Shown: piece after piece, positions 55,228 through 64,000 of the stretch
Layout of the letters: each line of letters opens with the position of its first letter
Position numbering within the stretch: position 1 is the first letter of the stretch
NCBI GenBank assembly: GCA_039602395.1
Contig: JBCNJP010000249.1
Coordinates: 56,013 to 120,012, forward strand
Direction of reading: 5' to 3'
DNA length: 64,000 nt
Source of the DNA: Deinandra increscens subsp. villosa
Taxonomy: Eukaryota; Streptophyta; Magnoliopsida; Asterales; Asteraceae
Made by a program: the position numbers and the translations under genes
The notes under the pieces: model-generated
Seen by the model: the letters and a program-made list of their open reading frames with translations, nothing else
Told to the model about the DNA's origin: nothing
Databases searched by the model: none

Positions 55228-55667
55228 GTTGAAACCAATGTTTTAAAAATCGGTTTTTTAGTTGAACCGGAGAACCTTTTGGGACCGGTTCGACCAGTCG
55301 GACCGGTTTAGACCGGCCGGTTGAACCGGTTAGGGGATTTATGTATTTTTTTTTATAAAAATGTTAATAAACTTGTACACCGGAACAAAAATAGTTAAAA
55401 TACAAATATAATCCACTTAAAAATAATACCAAATACGTATTTATCAAGAAAATATATGTTTTAAACTTTAAAAGATAATAAAAAATAACAATAAAATTTA
55501 AAAAAAAAAGTCAGAAAACCGGTTGAACCGGACTGGTTGAACCGGAAAAAAACGGAAAACCGCCGGGTTCGAAACGGTTCGGTTATGTCCATAAAAACGG
55601 AGATTAAAAAACCGATATAAAGACCGATTGAACCGGTTGAACCGGTTTTTAAAACATTGGCTGAAAC
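55228..55667. mobile_element. hAT-type MITE (AACCGGTT-rich)
   Basis: 424 bp (55236-55659) from CAATGTTTTAAAAATCGGTT to ACCGGTTTTTAAAACATTG, about 14-20 bp inverted ends. Flanks GTTGAAAC (55228-55235) and GCTGAAAC (55660-55667) match 7 of 8. The body is full of GGTTGAACCGGTT words on both sides. Non-coding. Confidence 0.85.
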
Positions 55668-56389
55668 TGATTTATAACCCTTTCTCGTTTTGAACTCCTG
55701 ATCTAGAACCGAACTGGTTAAAAATCCAATTGAGAAACCTGAACCAAAGTGGTTTAATTCGGTCAAACATCTCCGAAAAAACAGGTCTCATTAAGAATCT
55801 TTTTGACTCATATTATAACAGGATCGGGTTGGAACCAAAATTGGTTCCAAATATGAATTAGTATTTACTAGAAAACAAGTTTGACCCATGTTAGTTATAT
55901 TTAATCGGAAATCAGTTATAAAAGAACCGGTTTAAACGCCTCCAGCTCGCACTTCATAAGAGTGGTGTTGGAGCTAGTGATAGGTCCAACTTATATAGGA
56001 ATGTTTGTTGATCGAATCCTGAAATCGTTAATATAAAACAGATAATAATATGTAAAGATTACCTGTGGTGAACTGATTGAGATCAGCAGCAGTCAGGTTG
56101 TCCATTCCTGTTAATAGCCTTGGTTCCCCTTTAGGATGTATAGTTTAGGATGGGAGAAAGAGCTCGTGAGTAATCACGAACTAGAGAGAGAGAGCCGAGA
56201 GAGAAGAGAGAGAGGTCAAATTGTGTAGGTGGTGATTAACCTTTTAATCTCTCCCTAAGGGCTCTATTTATACACCAAAGGGGAAACCCTAGTCTATCTA
56301 GTAAGAGTAATTACGTCCATCAAGTAATACCAGATAGGGTCAAATACGTAATTGATTATTTAAGATAAATGATAAAGGACATAAATAAG

Positions 56390-56391
<2 letters not shown>
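55668..56391 (-). other. Intergenic DNA with a minus-strand promoter and leader-like fragment
   Basis: On minus, TATAAATAG (complement at about 56268-56276) precedes a CT-rich leader (TCTCTCTC runs, 56180-56220) and ATGGACAACCTGACTGCTGC (from about 56106), which opens about 14 codons to CACCACAG|GTAATC, a splice-donor-like end. It looks like the truncated first exon of a gene or LTR-element leader; nothing downstream continues it. Confidence 0.35.

Positions 56392-56438
<47 letters not shown>
56392..56438. repeat. (TA)n tract at the left border of the TA-flanked element
   Basis: About 23 TA units, ending exactly where the left inverted repeat starts (56439). Confidence 0.97.
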
Positions 56439-56442
<4 letters not shown>

Positions 56443-56506
56443 AAAGTTCATTGTAGACCCCTATAAAAGTGTAGACCCCGTAGACCCCTCTATTTACCGT
56501 TAGATC

Positions 56507-58667
56507 TATCTTTTTTTATGGATGAGATTAGTTTGCTTAACTTGATGATATTTTCAAAGTAAACACGCGGAGGGGGTTTAGAGTAATTTCCCATTTACGT
56601 TTAGATTAGAATGTTCTGTCATCAAGTCGCAGATTGAACTTCACGTCTCATCCAAATCGCTGAGGGGTTTTGGCGATCTCCATCTGTCTTCATCTGAAAT
56701 TCGATCGATCATCGTGATTTTGTAATTCCGATCGTTGTTCCAATCGTCGTTGAAGGGGTTATGAGTCTAAAAAGGATCTCCATCGAATTAAGGGATTTCT
56801 GATTCCACTTCTTCGTAAGTATTTAATAGCTTTTGATGTAAATATCCATTGTTTAAGAACCCCCTTTGTTCTAGATTCATGTTCTTGTTCTGCTCTTTTA
56901 ATTCAACAATTAGGGTTGCTTGAACGGTAGTTAAATCGATGAAATTGGTCTTGTTTTCCCCCTTTTGGAAGGAATTGTAGGTGTTAAGTTATCATGCACA
57001 CCAACTGTTTGTTTTTATGCCTCGATGTAAGGTACTATTTTGTTTGAGTGTGCTTTTAATATAGATTGTTTCTTGTAAATGGGTGATTTGGTTGCAACTT
57101 ACCCGAATTAAATTTGTGAATTTTGTTTTTAGAGTTGGGTTTTAATTGTTATGTTTCTGAATACTTAATATATTGTTCCTTTTAGGTGAGCTTCTCATCA
57201 GGAAGTTAATTGCATATCCATTTGGCTATCTATGCAGATTGTTTGATCATTGATGGAGAAGAAATCATCTTAATGTAGTTTCTTATTAATACCTTATGAG
57301 TTTTATTTTATTCATCTGATCCTGATTCATACTTCACATCGCTTGTTGTTCATCAATAATTATAACTCACTACAGCTTAGAGGTGGGTATGGTTAGTTGT
57401 TTATATACATATATATATATCTTAACAATCACTTTTCCTGAAACCCAGACTCGCCTATTACGACCCAGTTACCTATAAATGTGTATTATCAACTAATTGA
57501 ATTCACCGATGGGCCAAATTATTATGTAGTTTTTTGTTTTTCTTTTGGTCTAGAAGAATCAGAATCAACAGTTAACCATTAATATTATTAGGGATGCCCT
57601 TTTAAGCTTCCACTTCATTGTTATATTCATTCAAAATTCTTATTTGCATTAACAAGTAATGTTGGTGGAAGGTTGGTATAGTTAAATTACTTCTAGATGT
57701 GTTAAATGAATTTTTTTGGATATAGGGAGATAGTTACACTATGATTTTCTCATACCATTTTTTGTGAGCTTTCTATTGTAACACAGAACTTCAAGATTGC
57801 TAACTTGATTGGGGAAGGTTGATCAGAACTACAAGGGCCCATGACCACAAAACTAAATTAAAATTCTTATGCTGGAATGTTGGGTAGATCATGACCACTA
57901 GTATGTTAGTGGGTAGTTTCTAATTTTCTATTTGGTTTTATGTACTGTAAGTTTCACTTTAGAGTTTATCAATCACAGAAAATCTTTTGAGCAAATCTCT
58001 CTATTGTTTAAAATTTTTGATCAGGGGCTCAATTCTTGGATGCTGGTCAAGTTTTTTAATATGGTCAAACAATTGGTATGTAAAAGAAGAGTGTATGGCT
58101 GGTTGTAGAAAAGTCAACAGTTGGTATGTTAAGCCATGCGATGGCCATTTTTTTAAATAAAAATCATGTTCAAAAAACTTTTAATTTGACTCTTATTAGT
58201 ATGAGCAGCATGTTAGAGATTGGAAAACTAAGTATCTCTTTTTGCTATGTTGCAGGATCAATTGCTGTTACTATACTTGTCAAGCATTACAAGAAAGCTT
58301 AGCAGAGAAATTGAAGCCCAGATCCTGTAAACCATAGTTTTCCTGCTGAAAACTGTTTTGCTCAATTGAGGGTACGCTTGAAATTGTGAAATCTGTGATG
58401 CTGGTTTTGTTATGAAATGCATATAACGTGGTTTAAGACATGTATTCTGCTAGTTTATTTGCTGCAAGTGATATTTATGGACACTACTAAATTACTTTTT
58501 AACCTTTTTTTCTTTTTTATAAGTTCCATTTATCCTCGGTTGATACAACTCAATCGATATTCTAATAACTCTTCCAACATTTTTTAGCGTGAGAGTCAAT
58601 TGAGTAGCTTATTTTTTAGAATTTGTATTAGCTCATGATTAAGCTTGGCCAACAAGGTGGGTTGTAA
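56507..58667 (+). other. Left interior of the TA-flanked element, exon-like pieces
   Basis: 56640-56816 resembles a gene leader (GATCTCCATCTGTCTTCATC) ending at a donor-like CTTCG|TAAGT. 58255-58376 is bounded by TTGCAG (acceptor) and GAGG|GTACGC (donor) and may be a captured exon, but no reading frame gives a recognised protein. The rest is intron-like T-rich sequence. Confidence 0.4.
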
Positions 58668-59780
58668 AACTCACTGAGTTTTTTAAATAAAACTCACTAA
58701 AATTTAAAACTTAGCATTGAGTTTTAACTCATAGTATAAAACTCACTGAAAAACTCACTTAAAACTTTTGATGAGTTTTTATTCTGTTATGAGTTTTTAT
58801 TAAAATTCGCTACAAGTTTTATGAGTTTCATTCTATTTATAGTGAGTTTCATTGTAGTGAAATTTAAACTAAATAAAACTATTTTTCTAGTGAATAAAAT
58901 AAAAAATTATTAGAACTCACTGAGTTTTAAACTCATTAGAACTTGAGTTTTATTTAGAACTCATTACAACTAAGTGTTATTAACTCATTAGAACTTGAAT
59001 TTAATTGGACCTATTTCAGTGAGTTTTAACTGAAGTATAAGACTCGCTGAAAATTTTAAGATTCAGTGAATTTTAATCGATGTGAGAATTAAATCTCGCT
59101 TTAACTCTCAATGTTTCAGTTTTAATAGACCCAACTAAATAAAAAATTTAGTGAGTTATATTCTGTGAGTTTTAAGACTCAATTAAAACTCAATGAGTTT
59201 TAAATAAAACAGTTATAACGAGTTTTATAAATAAAACTCATAGAATAATCATTGTAGACTTGTAGTGAGTTACAAGACTCGGTGGTTTCAATAACAAAGT
59301 TGTAATGAGTTTTATAAAAAAAAAACTCAATGAATTTCTTATTTGATTAGATCTATTTCAGTGAGTATTATTTATAACTAAATGAGTTTAAAAAAACATA
59401 AAGTTTATAATCTCTTTGCAATACCAGTATATAGTTTGATTAACTTTTATCATCAATGAATCAAATAAAACCAATTATAGTGAGCTTAATTGTAAAAGAC
59501 GTTTTAAAATTCAAGTTATAAAAGGGGTTAAATTGATTAGTGAGTGTTTAAAACTTTAAAGATTCAAAACTCGGGATCTTCCCTGCAAAATTCATTAGAA
59601 TCTTAAAACTCACTAGACAAAGCTTAAATAAATTTTAGAACTTTAAAACAGTGACTTTTAACCCAACTATAATTTGAGCACTCTCTTAAACTAACTCCAG
59701 AAACTTGACATTGAACTAATTTGCTAGTTTATATCCTTTTGAATTCCTAAAACATATCAAAGTCAAAGCAAACTCATCAA
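58668..59780. repeat. Palindromic GAGTTTTA/TAAAACTC satellite, left block
   Basis: Dense, irregular copies of AACTCACTGAGTTTTA in both orientations, thinning after about 59350. Many neighbouring copies can fold back on each other. No coding content. Confidence 0.85.
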
Positions 59781-60414
59781 TTGCATACTCAAAGTAAGAT
59801 TTTAACCTCTCCTTATGAAGCATTTAGACACACCTAAAAGATTAGTCACGAAATGTAGTTCGATCTTAGCCTTTGAAAGCTTGAATGTTTGTAGACAAAT
59901 CCCATGCATTATTACTTTCGACAAAACAAACTTGATACTAATCCACTATATCATCCAACCCTTTCAACACCTTATGTACTTAAGGGATGGTTTCTTACAT
60001 TAGAACATGCGGGGGTGATTTAAAACTCTTCGTAAATGACCCGATTTTCAAGATTGATCGATAATGTTACATTTTTACATGTATACAACTGATACAAGTA
60101 ATCACAACAAAGTCATTTGACTGTATAAATAATAGCCATCATGTTCTTCCTACCAACATGATTATGATAAAGATACATAGGTAAATCTCCAACATTTTTA
60201 ATCTCTTCATTCTCATCAGAACCATAAACTCAAGCTCTTATCCTAAAATGCTTCGTCACTTGGCACAAATAGACCCGCTACTTCTCCTTTCTCCAGATTA
60301 ATACAAATTAGGTATGTTCAATAAAAAATACAAATTGGGTCAAAATGAAAAACAATGAGTTCATAATTAATCAAACAATGATTATAAAACTTGCTCTAAT
60401 CCTAAAATGCTCCC
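59781..60414. other. Non-satellite DNA beside the NAT fragment
   Basis: AT-rich. AAACTCAAGCTCTTATCCTAAAATGCTTC (about 60228) and AAAACTTGCTCTAATCCTAAAATGCTCC (about 60386) are a local duplication; the second copy overlaps the 3' end of the NAT piece. Remaining sequence is probably NAT 3' flank captured together. Confidence 0.45.
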
Positions 60415-60915
60415 TCAGTCTTTTGCGTTGTCTTTCAACTCTAGCGTGTTGTCAAGAAACGACACCATCAATGCCACAGTTGGGGATGAGAAATAAATGG
60501 TGTTAAGGAAATCATTGAACTGCATCATAAAAACACATGTGAAAAAGACCAAACTATTACACTTCTAGCTTTCATATGTGAAAAACCACTGATAAAGTAG
60601 ACGTGAAAAAATCAATTTACCCATTTGGCCTTTGTGTGTGAAAGACCATGAAGAGCACCAGTTGTGTACTCCCTAAAGTACTCAGGAATAGAAAACCCAA
60701 GAAAGAAAGAAACACCCACAATGAACAAGTTTTTCATTGAGTTCATGTTTTTGAACTGCAAGAACGATAACCCGACAGAAGCTAGAAACAAAACAGAAAA
60801 AAGAAAGGGATGTTAGTATACATTTTTGCTTCGTTTAGTAGCAATAAGAAACAAATAATCAAGATGCTCACCAACAAGACCAAATAGCACGCAGTAAGCT
60901 GCAGCGAAGATTGGA
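60415..60915 (-). pseudogene. Captured nucleobase-ascorbate transporter (NAT) 3' exons
   Basis: Three minus-strand exons: about 60915-60872 (PIFAAAYCVLFGLVG, donor G|GTGAGC); 60781-60621 (SVGLSFLQFKNMNSMKNLFI, then FFLGFSIPEYFREYTTGALH, donor G|GTAAAT); 60519-60415 (FNDFLNTIYFSSPTVALMVS then FLDNTLELKDNAKD). Phases agree. These are signature segments near the C-terminus of plant NAT proteins (xanthine/uracil permease family), covering the last membrane helices. After AKD the frame meets TGA where family members have Arg (CGA to TGA would do it). The upstream transport core with the NAT signature is absent, so this is a transduplicated fragment. Confidence 0.85.
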
Positions 60916-60929
60916 TTTTAACTCATGAG

Positions 60930-61980
60930 AACTAAATTTTATTAAACTCGTTAGAATAAAAATCATCAAGTATAAAGCTCACTGATTATATAATTCAGTG
61001 AGTTTTTACTGGGTTTTCATTGAGTTATAAAACTCAGTTAGTTATAAATAAAACTCACCGAGTTAAAACTCAGTGAGTTTTATTCAGTTAAAAATCAGTG
61101 AGTTATAAATAAAACTCAGTGAGTTACAAAATCAGTGGGTTAAAATTCAGTTAAAATTCAGTGAGTTAAAAATAAAACTCACTGAGTTAAAACTCAGTTA
61201 GCTATAAATTAAACTCACCGAGCTAAAATTCAGTGAGTTTTATTCTAATGAGTTTAGTAAAATTTAGTGAGTTTTAGTTAAACTCACTAAGGATTTAAAA
61301 CTCAGAGTTTGTTTAAAACTCACTAAGGATTCATTTAAAACTCACCGAGTTAAAATTCAGTGAGTTTTATTCAGTTAAAAATCAGTGAGTTATAAATAAA
61401 ACTCAGTGAGTTACAAAATCACTGAGTTAAAATTTAGTTAAAATTCAGTGAGTTAAAAATAAAACTCACTGAGTTAAAACTCGGTTAGCTATAAATTAAA
61501 CTCACCGAGTTAAAATTCAGTGAGTTTTATTCTAATGAGTTTAGTAATATTTAGTGAGTTTTAGTTAAACTCACCAAGGATTTAAAACTCAGAGTTTGTT
61601 TAAAACTCACTAAGGATTCATTTAAAACTCACCGAGTTAAAATTCAGTGAGTTTTATTCAGTTAAAAATCAGTGAGTTATAAATAAAACTCAGTGAGTTA
61701 CAAAATCACTGAGTTAAAATTTAGTTAAAATTCAGTGAGTTAAAAATAAAACTCACTGAGTTAAAACTCGGTTAGCTATAAATTAAACTCACCGAGTTAA
61801 AATTCAGTGAGTTTTATTCTAATGAGTTTAGTAGTATTTAGTGAGTTTTAGTTAAACTCACTAAGGATTTAAAACTCACAGTTTGTTTAAAACTCACAGT
61901 TTGTTTAAAACTCACTAAGGATTCATTTAAAACTCAGAGTTTGTTTAATACTCACTATAGATTTTAAAGATAGTTTATTG
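60930..61980. repeat. 287-bp higher-order tandem repeat of the GAGTTTTA satellite
   Basis: The landmark CTCAGAGTTTGTTTAAAACT (or CTCACAGTTTG) falls at 61301, 61588 and 61875, spacing exactly 287 bp. Units of about three copies are nearly identical (61014-61300, 61301-61587, 61588-61874) and built of AAACTCACTGAGTTAAAACTC-type palindromes. Confidence 0.9.
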
Positions 61981-62870
61981 AAACTTAAGTTTAATTTTAA
62001 CAATCTGAGAGAGTTTAATTTTAACAATGATGACTTTATCTTAAAAGCTCAAGTTATAATCTCACTGGCAAAATTAAACTTATTAAAATTCACTAATTAT
62101 GAACAACTAAAATTTACAAACAAGTTTTCAAAACACAACAATGAGTTTTAAACTCAACAGTGAGTTTTATAGAACAATGAGTTTTAAACTCACTAATTAT
62201 GAACAATAAGTTTAAAACAGTGAGTTTTAAACTCAACAATAAGTTTTAAACACATCAATGAGTTTTAAACTCACTACTTATGAACAACCATATATAAAAC
62301 TCACTGTTATAAAAACAGAGTTTGCTGTGAGTTTAAAAAATAGAGAGTTTATAATCTCACTCAAAGTTATAAAACTCACTGCCAAAACTAAACTTATTAA
62401 AACTCAATGATTATGAACAACTAAAAGTTACAAACAAGTTTTCAAAACACATCAATGAGTATTAAACTCAACGGTGATTTTTATTAAAACTCAAAATTTA
62501 CATAAAACTCAACATTGAGTTTTATAACTTTGAGTGAGATTGTAAACTCTCTACTTTTTAAACTCACTGCAAATTTTATGTTTTTTAATCAGTGAGTTTT
62601 ATATACGGCTGTTCATAATTAGTCAGTTTAAAACTCATTGTTAAAACTCAACAGTGAGTTTTAAACTCCAATAGAACAGCCGAGTATAAAACTCACTGAT
62701 TAAAAAACACAAAAATCTCACTCAAAGTTATAATACTCACTACAAAATTAAACTTATTAAAACTCACTGATTATGAACAACTAAAAGCTACAAACAAGTT
62801 TTAAAAACACATCAATGAGTTTTAAAACTCAAAATTGTCATAAAACTCAACACTTTTATGAAAAAATTCA
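61981..62870. repeat. Second higher-order family within the satellite
   Basis: The phrase AAACTTATTAAAACTCA(A/C)TGATTATGAACAACTAAAAGTTACAAACAAG (variants) starts near 62076, 62390 and 62750, a spacing of about 315-360 bp, interspersed with GAGTTTTAAACTCA palindromes. Confidence 0.8.
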
Positions 62871-63899
62871 AAAGAGAAATCAACTTTTTTAAAACAATAA
62901 AACCAATTGTTGCAATGATAATTTTAAAATTAAATGCAACACCTCTATACTCCTGTAATACACATTTATGAAGAAGTTGTATTCGTTCAACCTAAAAAGC
63001 CAGAATGTGCTATAGGAATGCCAATAGGCCGCGGACAGATTCTGGTAATCTTGGTGACCCACTACTCATTATTCGTAAGAAAGTTATAACTTATAACAAG
63101 CCAGAAAGAAAGTTATAAGTTAAAACAGGTTACATACAATCTTCAATAAAAACATAAACACAAAAGCTTCGTAAAAGGGGGTGTTTGGATACTAGGGGCC
63201 ATGGGTTGGGTAGGCAATTTCACATCCATCTTCATGAACAATATTTTATGATTATATTATGAACACATATTTTACAAATCTAGTTTCATAAACATAAAGT
63301 TCGGCAAAATTAGGATAGAAGACATAAGTATACCTCAAATCGAATGTTTTCCAGCATCATCGAATCCAACAACAACGGTCTTGTACTCCTTTACAGGAAC
63401 CATCATGAACGAAAACTTAAGACATAAGAGCCCCCATATTCGTAACCCTAAAATCCGCAACTTGAAATTGCAAAATCACAATACGAAAGTTATAAATCTC
63501 AACACAAACTTGAACAACAGAATATCGTTTGATAGAAAATCTCTAACCTCCGATCGATTGATTATGTAAATCTGTGTGCTTCAGTTCAGAGCCCTAGCTT
63601 TACAGATTTGATGGCGGATTTAGAAACACTCTGCAGTGCGTTGCTTCTCGATCCAGTGTAATAGGTGAATCGGAATCACCGTTGGAAGGTTATTCGGGAT
63701 CAGATTCAGAAGGATTTGTTGCAGCAGTACCTTTTAGGAGTTGCGATTATGGGGTTTCGTATTTCTGATCGTCGATGAAGGTAGGAGACGAAGGTTTAAG
63801 TTTCTGAATAGATCGATTGAAAAGGTTTTATGAAATGGGTCGGTTTTTTCATTTAGTTTTTGGACGATCGTACCCTCATCTAAAAAACTCGCTATTAAT
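62871..63899. other. Right interior of the TA-flanked element
   Basis: No satellite and no recognised protein. 63560-63790 looks like a gene leader or promoter copy (GATGGCGGATTTAGAAACACT, GGATTTGTTGCAGCAGTACC) of unknown source. Confidence 0.4.
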
Positions 63900-63960
63900 G
63901 ATCTAAAGGTTAAAAATAGGGTCTACAGGGTCTACGATTTTTAAGGGGTCTACAATGAAC

Positions 63961-63967
<7 letters not shown>

Positions 63968-64000
<33 letters not shown>
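63968..64000. repeat. (TA)n tract at the right border, running off the window
   Basis: TA units from 63968 to the last base; full length not visible. Confidence 0.95.

Larger units (their letters stand above)
56439..63967. mobile_element. TA-flanked terminal-inverted-repeat element with satellite and gene capture
   Basis: Left end 56439-56506 and right end 63900-63967 are 68-bp inverted repeats that align without gaps at 53 of 68 positions, including an identical TTCATTGTAGACCCC block. Each has three direct copies of TAGACCC. Both ends lie directly in (TA)n tracts (56392-56438 and from 63968 to the window end), so any target duplication is TA-type and not measurable. No transposase is recognised. 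The 7.5-kb interior holds non-coding exon-like segments at both ends, a palindromic satellite (58668-62870) and a captured NAT transporter fragment. Similar TA-flanked elements are known in plants (Micron/TA-flanked classes), but I cannot assign a superfamily. Confidence 0.8.

Overview
The window is nuclear DNA of a flowering plant, a eudicot and probably a member of the daisy family (Asteraceae). Evidence for a plant is direct: GT-AG introns, an organellar prolyl-tRNA synthetase with a transit-peptide-like N-terminus, a nuclear tRNA-Leu(AAG), and copia, hAT, CACTA, PIF/Harbinger and Mutator elements with their expected target-site duplications (TSDs). The family-level guess rests only on remembered resemblance of repeat motifs and is weak. 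About five host genes sit as islands in a sea of nested transposons; an assembly gap of 500 N lies at 39318-39817.

Layout. 151-4289: a decayed Ty1/copia element with 178-bp long terminal repeats (LTRs). 4290-7771: AT-rich repeat debris with a Helitron-like 3' end. 7772-9832: a PIF/Harbinger element carrying only a Myb/SANT-type gene. 10742-16213: a 5.45-kb Mutator-like element (MULE) with a broken transposase, a DUF1985 fragment and subterminal minisatellite. 16214-18230: an uncharacterised conserved plant gene directly beside the MULE. 19227-21398: a DeSI/PPPDE thiol peptidase gene, minus strand, four exons. 21812-24150: a hAT-type MITE, a LINE fragment and a Tourist-like MITE. 24415-27349: a hAT element with an intact 703-codon transposase and perfect TSD. 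28908-33566: a very young copia element with identical LTRs and one open 1411-codon polyprotein. 33700-35073: a second PIF element with a deleted copy of the same Myb/SANT gene. 35416-38999: organellar prolyl-tRNA synthetase, minus strand, 11 exons. 39171-39317: a SINE running into the gap. 39818-42821: a second copy of the MULE, inverted. 43461-43671: a small hAT MITE. 43796-50584: a 6.8-kb non-autonomous CACTA element that has captured pieces of at least three host genes (CDC5, RIDA and a G-box-binding bZIP factor). 51899-52648: a secreted PMEI-like protein. 52936-53016: tRNA-Leu. 53363-54796: an NPP-type phosphodiesterase. 55228-55667: another hAT MITE. 56439-63967: a 7.5-kb element with 68-bp inverted ends, both set in (TA)n, filled with a palindromic GAGTTTTA/TAAAACTC satellite and a captured nucleobase-ascorbate transporter fragment.

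The host genes do not form a pathway: they are organellar translation (ProRS), protein de-conjugation (DeSI), cell-wall or apoplast proteins (PMEI-like, NPP) and an unknown coiled-coil protein. The coherent theme is transposon biology: young intact elements (hAT, copia) beside decayed ones, repeated host-gene capture (CACTA, TA-flanked element, MULE), and many nonsense changes of the CAG-to-TAG type that fit deamination of methylated cytosine.
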